Positions 18,713 to 27,921 of a DNA stretch of 64,000 bases are shown in pieces. Numbering within the stretch: the first letter of the stretch is position 1; the number at the start of each line of letters is the position of its first letter. A program made the position numbers and the translations under genes. Below the pieces are notes generated by a model that saw nothing but the letters and a program-made list of their open reading frames with translations, did not search any database and was not told the origin of the DNA. The DNA comes from Pleionea sediminis (GTDB lineage: Bacteria > Pseudomonadota > Gammaproteobacteria > Enterobacterales > Kangiellaceae), in assembly GCF_007570825.1 (NCBI RefSeq), contig NZ_SUNB01000002.1, positions 62,001-126,000 of the forward strand. Reading direction: 5' to 3'.

Positions 18713-19188
18713 ATCTTTTGTAAGCTCGATTGTGAGAGAACGAATTCATCGAGTACTTCATCACTCTGCCTTTCAGATTCAATGTTCTCTATTCGTTTAA
18801 ACTCATCCGAAACTATTTGATACTTTTCGACTTCTTTCTCTGCTCGGTTTAAGCGCTTTGTACACAACTCTCGTTGTTTCTGGCATTCGTAATGTTCTAT
18901 TTCACATTGTCTTAAGAATGTCTTTTTGTCTGCCCACTGATTTTGTATATCGCCAATAGACTTTCGGTATTCATTCACCTCTTTCTGAGAGGCTAGCTGC
19001 TGAGCCAGCTCTTCGAATTTTTGCTGCAATTCATGAGTTTTCCAAGCTTCAAACTGTACGAGACTTTCTTCTGCTTGAGTCAATTTAAGTTGTGCATTTT
19101 TAAGCGCTTCAGTCGCCCTTTGAAGTTCAATTTGAGCCTGTTCCCTTTGGCGTTTTTTCAGATCAAAAATAATAGCAATCGATTTCAA
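18709..19188 (-). CDS. sctO: T3SS central stalk protein SctO (YscO)
   Basis: This 159-residue protein is predicted to be almost entirely a two-helix coiled coil, highly charged and without a signal peptide, as expected of the FliJ/YscO stalk of the export ATPase. The start is TTG at 19188 with GAGG about ten bases upstream. The downstream overlap with sctP is ATGA. Unusually, 213 bases separate it from sctN. Confidence 0.85.
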   Translation of the reverse strand: MKSIAIIFDLKKRQREQAQIELQRATEALKNAQLKLTQAEESLVQFEAWKTHELQQKFEELAQQLASQKEVNEYRKSIGDIQNQWADKKTFLRQCEIEHYECQKQRELCTKRLNRAEKEVEKYQIVSDEFKRIENIESERQSDEVLDEFVLSQSSLQKI

Positions 19189-19401
19189 TCTAAAGCGACC
19201 TCAATTAATGACTCATAGACATACATAAAAAATTTGGCAAATTTTCCAAACTTGGCTTCTAAACACTTCCGAGTATTTAAGACAACCAGATTGAACTTAT
19301 TCGTCCAAACAGCACGATTAAAGAGATAGTTTGAAGTCTACCCAGAATTTAGGCAGCCCCTTTGTAGATTTGGTCTTAAATTTTTAGAATTTTCACATCA
19401 A
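19189..19401 (-). other. Gap between sctN and sctO
   Basis: The T3SS genes around this gap are tightly packed, but 213 AT-rich bases separate sctN from sctO. I see no ORF with coding features and no convincing hairpin. It may carry an internal promoter for sctO-U and the effector pair. Confidence 0.4.
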
Positions 19402-20805
19402 TTATTGAGTAATCGATACGAGTTGGCTCAATGTCTGCTCAAACGCTTCAACATCATGAGTACCTTGTTTCAAAAAGGCATTTATTTGATCAATTTTCTC
19501 TTTGGCTTTATCTGCCTCAGGATCATTCCCTTTTTCATACTCACCAATACGAACCAGCAACTCTATTTCTTTATATTTTGCCATCCATGATCGAATTTGA
19601 TTCGCCGCTTGCGAATGGTGTTTCTCGGAGACCTGTCCCATCACACGACTCACACTGGCCAAAATATCAATCGCAGGATAATGTGCTGCAGAAGCAAGAT
19701 CTCTTGATAAAATAATATGACCATCAAGAATGGACCGAGTTTCATCGGCGACCGGCTCGGTCATATCGTCGCCTTCAACTAATACGGTATAAAATGCCGT
19801 AATAGAACTTTTATCCGACTGCCCAGCTCGCTCCATTAATTGTGGAAGCGCGGCGAAAACGGAAGGCGGAAAACCACGTCGAGTTGGTGGCTCACCGGCA
19901 GCCAATCCGATCTCACGCAATGCCCGCGCATATCGCGTTACAGAATCCATTAATAACAAGACTTTCTTTCCTTGATCTCGAAAATACTCAGCAATTGAAG
20001 TTGCCACTAAGGGAGCTTTTGCTCTCTCCATAGACGTTTTATCGGACGTCGCAACAACAACACACGATTTTTTCCGGCCTTCCTCACCCAGATCATGGTC
20101 TAAAAACTCTCTTACTTCTCGACCACGCTCACCAATAAGCGCAATGACAACAACATCAGCAGATGCGTTTCTTACCATCATTCCCAGAAGTGTACTCTTG
20201 CCACCACCTGCCGCAGCAAAAATACCCATTCGCTGACCTTCACCACACGTCAACATACCATCAATCGCTTTGATTCCAAGAGAGATTGGTCGATCGACGA
20301 GTTTACGGGTTAATGGATCAGGAGATGCATTGGTTACCGGCACTTGCTCGACAGATTGTCGTGTTGTGTTTGGTTCACTTCCGTGATCCACTATGTTTCC
20401 TAGCCCATCCACAACCGAGCCCAAAAGATGATCACCGACATCGATTAAATGAGGCCGCCCAGTTGGAACAACCATGGTTTTATTCGACAAGCCATGTACC
20501 GGCCCCAAAGGAGAAAGTAAAACTTGTGAGCCATCCAGCCCGACCACTTCCGATAAACAATAAACTTCCCCACTCGGCGATTTCAATTCACAAATTTCCC
20601 CGACTTTCACATTTCCGATCGTAGCATGAATGATCGTACCCGAGACTTTTATTACATTACCGTACTTTTGGCAATGAGGCTGCTCTGCAATCAATTTATT
20701 AATACGATGGTGAGAATTTTCCCAGTCCTCCTCAAGCTGTACCATTGATTCATCGAGTGATTGATTTACCTGACTTAATACTTGTTTATAATCAATACTC
20801 ATCAC
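19402..20805 (-). CDS. sctN: T3SS export ATPase SctN (YscN)
   Basis: This 467-residue enzyme is the F1-beta-like ATPase at the base of the injectisome, which unfolds cargo and removes chaperones. Walker A is AAAGGGKST near residues 194-202, the catalytic segment [15 protein letters not shown] follows, and Walker B is [11 protein letters not shown]. The [15 protein letters not shown] motif and a C-terminal domain complete the family's usual 430-470 residues. It starts five bases after sctV ends, so sctV and sctN are in one operon. Confidence 0.97.
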   Translation of the reverse strand: MMSIDYKQVLSQVNQSLDESMVQLEEDWENSHHRINKLIAEQPHCQKYGNVIKVSGTIIHATIGNVKVGEICELKSPSGEVYCLSEVVGLDGSQVLLSPLGPVHGLSNKTMVVPTGRPHLIDVGDHLLGSVVDGLGNIVDHGSEPNTTRQSVEQVPVTNASPDPLTRKLVDRPISLGIKAIDGMLTCGEGQRMGIFAAAGGGKSTLLGMMVRNASADVVVIALIGERGREVREFLDHDLGEEGRKKSCVVVATSDKTSMERAKAPLVATSIAEYFRDQGKKVLLLMDSVTRYARALREIGLAAGEPPTRRGFPPSVFAALPQLMERAGQSDKSSITAFYTVLVEGDDMTEPVADETRSILDGHIILSRDLASAAHYPAIDILASVSRVMGQVSEKHHSQAANQIRSWMAKYKEIELLVRIGEYEKGNDPEADKAKEKIDQINAFLKQGTHDVEAFEQTLSQLVSITQ

Positions 20806-20810
20806 GTCAC

Positions 20811-22931
20811 CTAAATACTAATTCGTCCGATCGCCTGAACATTAATGTCCTTGGTCAATTCTTGAAAAGATAGAACGGGTAAATCGTAAACGTCGGACTC
20901 AATCAGTTTACGAACGTAACGACGAATATCCATAGCGACCAGCAAAACAGGACGTCTTTCCATTAATTTTAAATCACCAACAAGCTCCATAATGCGATCG
21001 ACCATTTTCTTTGCAATACCAGGATCAAGAGCTAAATAATATCCCGCCGAAGTCTGTCGAATCGCGCCACGAATTTCTTCTTCGAGCCCTTGCTCGAGTA
21101 AATAAGTTGGTAAAACAGTACTTCCAGAAGAATATTTAAAACAAATTTGTCGCTTTAATCCGCCGCGTACATATTCGGTTAATTGCACAACGTCTTTCTC
21201 TTTTTGTCCCCATTCTACTAGGGATTCAAGAATCACTCTTAGATTGCGAATTGAAACTTCTTCAGACACCAATCTTTGAAATACTTCTGAAATACGCTGA
21301 ATAGGAATTACTCGTTGGGCTTCTTTTACCAATTCACCAAAATGCGGTTCAACTTTATCGAGTAAATATCGACTTTCTTGAATTCCGATAAATTCTTCAG
21401 CGTACCGTCGTAGAACAAACGCCAAATGATAAGTAACAACTCTATCCAATGTCATATAAGAAAGATTGTTGTCCTCTAGTTTATGCAGATATTCTTTGGC
21501 AACCCAAATACTCTTTGTACCAGGTAAAAAGGGGTCTTCTTCGGTAAATTCAATTTCCGCCAGCTCTAATGCTTCCACCGTTTCTGTAACCAGTACACAT
21601 CCGGCTAATAATTTTCCAGTCGATACCGGGATTTCCTGATGAAGAATACAATATTCCGATTCTTTTAAATTATCATTGAACCGTAAATGAACGCCGGGAA
21701 AAGGAACGCCCAAGTCAAGATATAAAGCCTTTCGTACCTGAGCCAACGCGGCGTTTAATTCAGTTGCATCTAAAACCGTCTCTAACCCAGTCGCAACATC
21801 AACTAATAATGGAATCGTTAATGAAAAATCATCCGACCCTTGCGCAGCTTGTCGAGCCGATGCTTTCTTTGACTCTTTAGAAGCTGCCGCAGCTGACCCA
21901 CTATTCTTGGCCAAAATTTCGGGAAGTGACTGTGAACTCTCGCTACTCTTTCGGGCTTTTCGACTCAACCAAAATCCGCTAACGCCTAACAATAATGACA
22001 AGAAAATAAATACGATTGTAGGAAATCCTGGGATGATCGCGAAACCAGCAAGTAAAGCCGATGACACATACATGGCTTTTGGATGAGCAGTTATTTGACT
22101 ACCGATGTCATTTCCAAGGTGAGTATCTTTTTCATCATCATCCGCATTCGAACTCACCCGCGTAACAATCATTCCTGCGGTAATTGAAATGAAAAGCGCT
22201 GGAATTTGAGCAATTAATCCATCGCCAATGGTCAGAATAGAATAAACCTCTAACGCTTCACCCGTTGACATATCTAATTGTGCGACACCAATTAATATAC
22301 CGCCAAATATATTGATAATGATAATAATCAAACCGGCAATGGCATCCCCTTTGACGAATTTCATTGCCCCATCCATGGAGCCAAAAAGCTGACTTTCTTT
22401 ATTCAAAGATTCACGCTTATCTCGAGCTTCTTCAATGTCAAGCACACCCGCACGCATATCACCGTCAATACTCATTTGTTTTCCGGGTAAAGCATCCAGT
22501 GAAAAGCGTGCACTCACCTCAGCGACTCGTTCTGCACCTTTGGTAATTACTAAAAATTGAACAATCGTAATTATCAGAAATATAATCATTCCGACAACAA
22601 GGTTTCCGCCAACTACAAAATTGCCAAACGTGGTAATTATTTCGCCAGCATCACCATCCATGAGTATGAGCCGGGTTGTCGTTACTGACAGCGCTAACCG
22701 AAACAAAGTGCTTAATAATAAGATCGCGGGAAAAGCGGAAAACTCTAAAGCAGACTTCATATAGACCGATAACATTAACAGCAAGACCGCAATTGCAAAG
22801 TTAAAGGCTATAAGTCCATCAACCATTTCCGTTGGTAATGGTAAGACCATCATAAATATAATAGCTATCAATAAAACAGCTAACGCAAGATCCGATCGCT
22901 GACTTAAATTAGCTAATAGATTTTTCATCAT
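20811..22931 (-). CDS. sctV: T3SS export gate protein SctV (YscV/LcrD)
   Basis: This 706-residue protein is the large export-gate component: seven to eight membrane segments in the first 320 residues, the FHIPEP-family loop ([13 protein letters not shown], about 149-161), and a cytoplasmic domain from about 360 that forms the nonameric ring binding chaperone complexes. Its length matches LcrD and PcrD. The start overlaps the yscY gene by 23 bases. Confidence 0.97.
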   Translation of the reverse strand: MMKNLLANLSQRSDLALAVLLIAIIFMMVLPLPTEMVDGLIAFNFAIAVLLLMLSVYMKSALEFSAFPAILLLSTLFRLALSVTTTRLILMDGDAGEIITTFGNFVVGGNLVVGMIIFLIITIVQFLVITKGAERVAEVSARFSLDALPGKQMSIDGDMRAGVLDIEEARDKRESLNKESQLFGSMDGAMKFVKGDAIAGLIIIIINIFGGILIGVAQLDMSTGEALEVYSILTIGDGLIAQIPALFISITAGMIVTRVSSNADDDEKDTHLGNDIGSQITAHPKAMYVSSALLAGFAIIPGFPTIVFIFLSLLLGVSGFWLSRKARKSSESSQSLPEILAKNSGSAAAASKESKKASARQAAQGSDDFSLTIPLLVDVATGLETVLDATELNAALAQVRKALYLDLGVPFPGVHLRFNDNLKESEYCILHQEIPVSTGKLLAGCVLVTETVEALELAEIEFTEEDPFLPGTKSIWVAKEYLHKLEDNNLSYMTLDRVVTYHLAFVLRRYAEEFIGIQESRYLLDKVEPHFGELVKEAQRVIPIQRISEVFQRLVSEEVSIRNLRVILESLVEWGQKEKDVVQLTEYVRGGLKRQICFKYSSGSTVLPTYLLEQGLEEEIRGAIRQTSAGYYLALDPGIAKKMVDRIMELVGDLKLMERRPVLLVAMDIRRYVRKLIESDVYDLPVLSFQELTKDINVQAIGRISI

Positions 22932-23271
22932 TACTTTCCAAACTTTGAATCAATGAGAGATACAACTTATGAGCTCGTCGAGCTCCGACTTTATCGTCAG
23001 CTTTCCAACGAGCTTGACTCAAACAATAATAAACTGCCGCACGCTGTTCACAGGTCAACTCCCCTTTTGCTAATAACAGATCAACTTTATCTTCAAGTTT
23101 TATTAATTCGCCGGTTTTGGTCCACGCCTGACAAAGCATTAAACCGCTAGTGATTGACTCACCAAATACCGACTCTACCAACTCTAACAAGGTAATTGCT
23201 TTTTGAGGCTGCGCATACTCCTGCTGCAATTGGGCTTGCATCAATAACCACTCACGCATTATTCTAATCAA
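22909..23271 (-). CDS. yscY: T3SS protein YscY
   Basis: This 120-residue, Gln/Leu/Glu-rich all-helical (TPR-like) protein lies in the exact place of YscY, between yscX and sctV. In Yersinia, YscY binds YscX and the gate protein and is needed for early export. The sequence itself is too divergent for more than a fold-level match, but size (YscY is 114 residues) and order are decisive. Confidence 0.82.
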   Translation of the reverse strand: MIRIMREWLLMQAQLQQEYAQPQKAITLLELVESVFGESITSGLMLCQAWTKTGELIKLEDKVDLLLAKGELTCEQRAAVYYCLSQARWKADDKVGARRAHKLYLSLIQSLESNDEKSIS

Positions 23272-23292
23272 ATCCTTTCTTTAGATGACGAC

Positions 23293-23697
23293 TCAAGCCG
23301 AGACTAATAAATTTTTTTGTACTCTTTGCTGAACAGCCAAGCTAGCTAACTCTTCCAAAATACTTTTCGCCGATGTTTTTAAATCGTCAGGAACCGATTC
23401 TTTGAGAGACTCCAACCAAGTTAAAACCTCAACTGCCTGATGATCGGATTTTGCATCCATTAACTTTCGATAATCCGACTGATCAGGACAGCACACTTTA
23501 TTGACTAATTGTTCGCCTTTATCACGCTCAAATATCTGAGACAATCGAGAGCGTTGCACTTCGCCATTAAACAATAGACGATTCTGTAATGGCGCATGAT
23601 ACTCAGGCGTATCGATAGATTCAAAATGTGAAATTTGACTCAAGCCAAATTGGAAATCTGAATCTCGTGAAATACCTGATGGTATTAAGTTCGTCAT
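23293..23697 (-). CDS. yscX: T3SS secreted protein YscX
   Basis: This 134-residue protein (YscX is 122) has a polar N-terminus without a Sec signal and a helical C-terminal half (SDHQAVEVLTWLESLKESVPD ... ILEELASLAVQQRVQKNLLV). The C-terminal end resembles the YscX tail that binds YscY. It is placed between sycN and yscY as in Yersinia. YscX is found only in the Ysc family, so this supports the family assignment. Confidence 0.82.
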   Translation of the reverse strand: MTNLIPSGISRDSDFQFGLSQISHFESIDTPEYHAPLQNRLLFNGEVQRSRLSQIFERDKGEQLVNKVCCPDQSDYRKLMDAKSDHQAVEVLTWLESLKESVPDDLKTSAKSILEELASLAVQQRVQKNLLVSA

Positions 23698-23783
23698 TTC
23701 CTTCCCCCAATTCTTAATGCTCGCATGTTCATATACAATCGACCAATTATCATTATTATTGACGCTGGGTTAAACGTGCTTTG

Positions 23784-24161
23784 TTATAGGCTGACCAAGT
23801 GTCCTTTAAGACGATTCATTCTGTCATAAACTAAATTAATATGCGTAAATGAAATATCATGCCGTTCAATAAACTTGCGAAAAACCGGTTTTCCTTGAAA
23901 CAGATGAGCAGAAATCTTCATTGGCTCAATTCGTTGTTCAAAGTTAATACCACAAATAGCTAATGTCTGCTCCTCCACTGGCAATATCTGACACATCATT
24001 ACTGCAGACATTTGTTCTGATTGAGGGTCATAGCTCAACTCAAACTGATGTTCACCTTCAATAGTTACCGCAATAACATTCGACGACAAGTGATGCGTCG
24101 TTAAAGTAATACCAATGTCTCGTAAAAACAGAGCGACTTCTTGTAAAACCCAATCAGGCAT
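23784..24161 (-). CDS. sycN: T3SS chaperone SycN (gatekeeper chaperone subunit)
   Basis: This 125-residue class I chaperone-like protein would pair with YscB to hold the YopN gatekeeper. I chose ATG at 24161, not the upstream codon at 24188, because the resulting MPDWVLQEVALFLRDIGI start lines up with the SycN start and overlaps the upstream sctW stop by only eight bases. Beta strands with ALFLRDIG, QFELSYDP and SAVMMCQILPV follow. The partner YscB-like gene is in the divergent operon at 33.1 kb. Confidence 0.82.
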   Translation of the reverse strand: MPDWVLQEVALFLRDIGITLTTHHLSSNVIAVTIEGEHQFELSYDPQSEQMSAVMMCQILPVEEQTLAICGINFEQRIEPMKISAHLFQGKPVFRKFIERHDISFTHINLVYDRMNRLKGHLVSL

Positions 24162-25272
24162 TATCAGCCTCCCGACGAGCAGAAACATCGGCGTAATTAG
24201 ACAAAAGCGTTATACACTGTTGTCGCTGATTAGGATCCGAATAAATATGCTCAGGCAACAAAGAATAAATTCGTTTTAATTGCACCCCTAAAACAGCCTT
24301 AGAAGCGTCTTCGTTCATGCCTAATTCTTGAGCAATCTGATTAACAACTTTTTTATCGACCCATTGCGCCATCTGCAAAGAGATCACTTTTTGACAGAGC
24401 GTGTTAATTAATCTATCTCGCTTTAACGTTGATTCGGATTGTGCCTTTTCTAAAACGCTCGCGATCTCCAAACATTGATCGTAAACGGCCATCAGCGTTT
24501 TCATTAGACTCATCCCTTTCATAAGGCCTACCAAATAAGCCTTTTCAATTCCACGGCCTCCAGCATGATACTCTGCCGATAATTTCATCATCGATGGTTT
24601 TATGCCATCGACTAATCCTTCTTCACCGTACAACTCCGACAGACTTGTCCACAGGTCAGAAAGATTGGTTAGCTTAATAGAATCACTGGATTCAAAAGTC
24701 TCACGAGCTTCAGTTTTGTCCAACGAGCTTAACTGGCTTTCCGCGATCATTCGATAAGCATTAGTACCAATAATAACTTCGTGACTGTTCTCGTAATCAG
24801 CGAGCAACTCATCTATTTTATGCTGTACGCTCTGTTTAGAAACAGCGTCTCCTTGCTGGCCTAACTCCTGTCGCATCCACAAAAGAGCAATATATTGCTG
24901 TGTTTTATCTTTTGAAAACCCTTTGAGCCAATCCGTTAAATAGCCTCCGATTTCCTTTTCCTGACGAAGATGATGCAAGCAACCCTCGATTTCCGCCAAT
25001 TTCCCATTATCGAATGCCGCTTCTGCAAGTTTTCTTAGTACATGGTTCCGTGATTCATTTAACTCACTTCCGCCTTTCACTTCTTTGGATTTACGACGTC
25101 TCAGGGAAGCTAACGAAAAGCCGAGTTCTTCAAATGCAGACTGAGCCTGCTGAAGGATCGATTGTGCAGGCGTTGAAAGCTGCGCTTCACCTTTGGCGGA
25201 TTGGGCTGAGGATTGCACTGAAGACGCGGAGTTTACCGTATCTGCAGCAAAAGGATTAACTTGAATCACCAC
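24154..25272 (-). CDS. sctW: T3SS gatekeeper SctW, natural YopN-TyeA fusion
   Basis: This is a 372-residue helical protein. Residues 1-280 correspond to the YopN part (LRRRKSKEVKGG, then helical repeats), and about 285-362 match TyeA: LKRIYSLLPEHIYSDPNQRQ corresponds closely to the TyeA LKRMFRLFP...FSDEEQRQ stretch. YopN and TyeA are separate genes in Yersinia but are often one protein elsewhere. The gatekeeper blocks effector export until host contact. The start is GTG at 25272 or 25269; no ATG is available. First gene of the sctW-sycN-yscX-yscY-sctV operon. Confidence 0.9.
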   Translation of the reverse strand: MVIQVNPFAADTVNSASSVQSSAQSAKGEAQLSTPAQSILQQAQSAFEELGFSLASLRRRKSKEVKGGSELNESRNHVLRKLAEAAFDNGKLAEIEGCLHHLRQEKEIGGYLTDWLKGFSKDKTQQYIALLWMRQELGQQGDAVSKQSVQHKIDELLADYENSHEVIIGTNAYRMIAESQLSSLDKTEARETFESSDSIKLTNLSDLWTSLSELYGEEGLVDGIKPSMMKLSAEYHAGGRGIEKAYLVGLMKGMSLMKTLMAVYDQCLEIASVLEKAQSESTLKRDRLINTLCQKVISLQMAQWVDKKVVNQIAQELGMNEDASKAVLGVQLKRIYSLLPEHIYSDPNQRQQCITLLSNYADVSARREADNA

Positions 25273-25395
25273 TAGTACGCTAAGATAATTTATCGTACTA
25301 ATGATGATATAAACATTCAGAACCGGGACTTTTAAAAAATGATAATCAAATTATCAATTACAGCTTTTTAAAAACAGTATTAAAAATACGACTTA

Positions 25396-26100
25396 TTAGA
25401 GTGTTTGCTGGCGAATTTCAGCCTTCAAAATACTTTCTTCTTCTGACGTCAGTGAACGTCGATTAATCAGAATGCTCATCTCATAACGGTCATTCTGTGT
25501 TCCAAACCGATTAAACTTCATCCCGAAAGTTTCGGCTTTTCCATACAAAGCACCAATACGATTATTCTTGAGGGCTTCAGTACAACTTGATACTGATCCA
25601 CATCCAACAAATAGATAACGATTAACATGTTGCGACGTTATCCAACGATTTATATCGCTTCCTTCACCTTCTGAGACAAATCCAATGGAAGCAATCTCTT
25701 GAATCGGTTGGCCTTTGCTCAATGGAATTATTGTTCCTTGCTCCTTTGACCAAATCAAGAAATGCATTAACAAACGATCGTAGGTTTCAACAACATTGAC
25801 ATGCCTTTTCTGAACATTCGATAAAGGCAGTCCAATAACCACATCCAACGTTCCGGAAGACAGTCCGTGGAATAATGATTCACTATCCGTCGAAACCAAA
25901 TGTGACGGCGTTAGAAATTGATTCTGGGGTGATGCAAAAACTTTTTCAACAACTTGACTTGCGCGCTCATCTTGTGCCAATACTCCAATCCTAAGTGTTG
26001 GAGCGAGTTTTTCGTAAGGTTTATCAAACGACGCACAACTGGAAATCATCAAAAAAGCTATGGCTAGTAGTGACTTATACAACAAAATTATTCTTCGCAT
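25396..26100 (-). CDS. Lipoprotein with periplasmic-binding-protein-like domain, coupled to the T3SS regulator
   Basis: This 234-residue lipoprotein starts at ATG 26100, which overlaps the stop codon of the AraC gene as TAATG. The signal (IILLYKSLLAIAFLMISSC) ends in a lipobox SSC near residue 19. The remainder looks like a type 2 periplasmic-binding fold: TLRIGVLAQDE at the start, SGTLDVVIGLPLS near 90, and GFVSEGEGSDINRW near 145. Pairs of Cys (CGSVSSC) occur near 165. It takes the position of the ExsB/YscW pilotin genes next to exsA in related systems but is larger and of a different type. Function unknown. Confidence 0.65.
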   Translation of the reverse strand: MRRIILLYKSLLAIAFLMISSCASFDKPYEKLAPTLRIGVLAQDERASQVVEKVFASPQNQFLTPSHLVSTDSESLFHGLSSGTLDVVIGLPLSNVQKRHVNVVETYDRLLMHFLIWSKEQGTIIPLSKGQPIQEIASIGFVSEGEGSDINRWITSQHVNRYLFVGCGSVSSCTEALKNNRIGALYGKAETFGMKFNRFGTQNDRYEMSILINRRSLTSEEESILKAEIRQQTL

Positions 26101-26996
26101 TATCTCTGACTTCTCGCCTCTGATGGTGAACAACCGTATTTCGCCTTATAAGACTGTGTGAAATAGGATTGGCTGGAAAAGCCAGCTTCAATCGCAATAT
26201 CAATTATTTTTTTCTGTGTCGTACGTAATTGAATATCCGCATGACGCAACCGCTTATCATTAATCCAGGCTTTGGGTGACGTCCCACCAAATACTTTTAA
26301 GAATGTCAGCTTAAATGCAGTCAAACTCAATCCATATTCTTTCGCGTATTGCGCTAAAGACCAATCATTTAATACATTTTGCTCAACAAACTTACGAAAT
26401 CGCTCTTTCGCTGGGTCACAGGCTCCTAGTAAAATAAAAGCCAATAAATGCCCTTTTCCCCCGGTCAATTTAAGCAATAGCAACTCTTCGAGTTTCAACG
26501 CATAAAGGGCATTATCTTCATAAGCACTAAACACATTGAGCGTATGAAATGCCATTCGCGTAAGATCGCATTCAGGAAAGACGATTAGGTCATTCTTCTG
26601 CGCTAAAATATAAGCCAAGGCTTCTTTATTCTTGCTGTATCGCGACACCACAGAACCATAACGTTCATTAAACCGAGAGATCATATCGAAAGAAAACGTT
26701 ATTCGATTGATGGAAGCTGATTGTCGATGATTATTTTTCACGACCAAAGTTCCTGCTTCATGTAACAGCAGGCTTTGTCCAACTTCAAGAATTCGATTAC
26801 CCGACTCGAATGATACGGTAATACTACCGTTCTCAATTAATAGTAAAGTCAATGGAGACGTGACATCGATATCGACTTCAGTGTTGGTATGTAACGTAAA
26901 ATGCGTTGAGTGAAATAAATTTCCACATTGATGTCGCTCTATAGCAACACCTTGTGTCAACTCACCAGGATCCAGCATGAGGTTCACAGCGCTCAT
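26100..26996 (-). CDS. exsA: AraC-family transcriptional activator, ExsA/LcrF type
   Basis: This 298-residue protein has a ligand- or partner-binding N-terminal half (about 1-190) and a C-terminal AraC-type DNA-binding domain (about 200-297) with two helix-turn-helix units; the second has DIAIEAGFSSQSYFTQSYKAKYG. ExsA (278 residues) is the master activator of the Psc T3SS and is placed similarly. Here it is in the translocator block. It is probably the main activator of these operons. A general AraC regulator is the alternative. Confidence 0.75.
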   Translation of the reverse strand: MSAVNLMLDPGELTQGVAIERHQCGNLFHSTHFTLHTNTEVDIDVTSPLTLLLIENGSITVSFESGNRILEVGQSLLLHEAGTLVVKNNHRQSASINRITFSFDMISRFNERYGSVVSRYSKNKEALAYILAQKNDLIVFPECDLTRMAFHTLNVFSAYEDNALYALKLEELLLLKLTGGKGHLLAFILLGACDPAKERFRKFVEQNVLNDWSLAQYAKEYGLSLTAFKLTFLKVFGGTSPKAWINDKRLRHADIQLRTTQKKIIDIAIEAGFSSQSYFTQSYKAKYGCSPSEARSQR

Positions 26997-27115
26997 AACT
27001 TATTTATCCCCAAAAAAATTATTAATTACGCCAACTAGTTTTATTACTATAAATTGGCCTTTCAAAACCTTTATTTAAATATCCGACCCCTATCGGTTAT
27101 CTAAATGCCTCTTGT

Positions 27116-27856
27116 CTAAACTGTTCTTGCCATAGCTTCATAAGCTGATGATTGCTCACGGTGCATTCCATCCACGAGTGAAGCGATATTATGATAGATG
27201 CTCTCTAACGCACTAAACTGCGAGTTAGCTAAGCTTCCTTCCTTTTCAAGAAATCCCGCAATCCCATCAAATAAAGCATTCATAGCTTCATGATCCATCT
27301 GCATTTTCTCTGCTTCATTTGTTAAGTATTGAGCTTTTGAATGCATAAAGCTTTCAATGCCTTTGCCAAACAACATATCGGAACTCAAAATTCCCATGGC
27401 CATCTGAGTGATCCCCAAATTGCGCAATTCATCTGCAGCCTTATCTTTTGCTTCTTTAATTTTTTGTGCATATTCGATGGTATGCTCGTGTTTTTTAATG
27501 GCCGTTTCTAACTGAGAGACATATTTATTAATCCGAATCTCAACTTCCGTCTCCTGAACTTCCCGTAACAACTGCCTCATTGATTGATTTAAATGTTCGA
27601 CTAATTCATACAAAGGACTTTTTTTCGCGAAAGATGCCAAAAACTCATCGACTGCTTTTTCTGGATCGGGTAATGATTGATTCACTTTAGTTGCTGCCGT
27701 TAAGTCATAAGGATCTTGAACATCTACGACCTTTCCTTCATCAGTTAAACCATCAGAATTGAAGACTTTATTCGCCGAATTAGCTTCGTCACTAGACTCT
27801 ATCGATGTATTTTTTTGGATTGTGCCACTATTAATGGACGTGATTGATTCTGTCAT
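27116..27856 (-). CDS. sctB: Candidate minor translocator SctB (YopD-like)
   Basis: This 246-residue protein lies 65 bases downstream of the YopB-like gene, the YopB-YopD order. It has no Sec signal, a polar Ser/Asn-rich N-terminus (1-60), coiled-coil-like helices (about 90-150) and only a weakly hydrophobic stretch (LGITQMAMGILSS, about 148-160). This is less hydrophobic than the YopD membrane segment, so the assignment rests mainly on gene order. It would form the host-membrane pore with SctE. Confidence 0.7.
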   Translation of the reverse strand: MTESITSINSGTIQKNTSIESSDEANSANKVFNSDGLTDEGKVVDVQDPYDLTAATKVNQSLPDPEKAVDEFLASFAKKSPLYELVEHLNQSMRQLLREVQETEVEIRINKYVSQLETAIKKHEHTIEYAQKIKEAKDKAADELRNLGITQMAMGILSSDMLFGKGIESFMHSKAQYLTNEAEKMQMDHEAMNALFDGIAGFLEKEGSLANSQFSALESIYHNIASLVDGMHREQSSAYEAMARTV

Positions 27857-27921
27857 TTCGATTTCGCCTTTTTATTGTTTCGTTTTCATTATGCGACATT
27901 CACAGATAACTCAACTCCAAT

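Noticed and set aside
25396-26133. Longer start of the lipoprotein gene at 26133
   Set aside because: It would overlap the AraC gene by 34 bases and put charged residues before the signal peptide; ATG 26100 with TAATG overlap is preferred.
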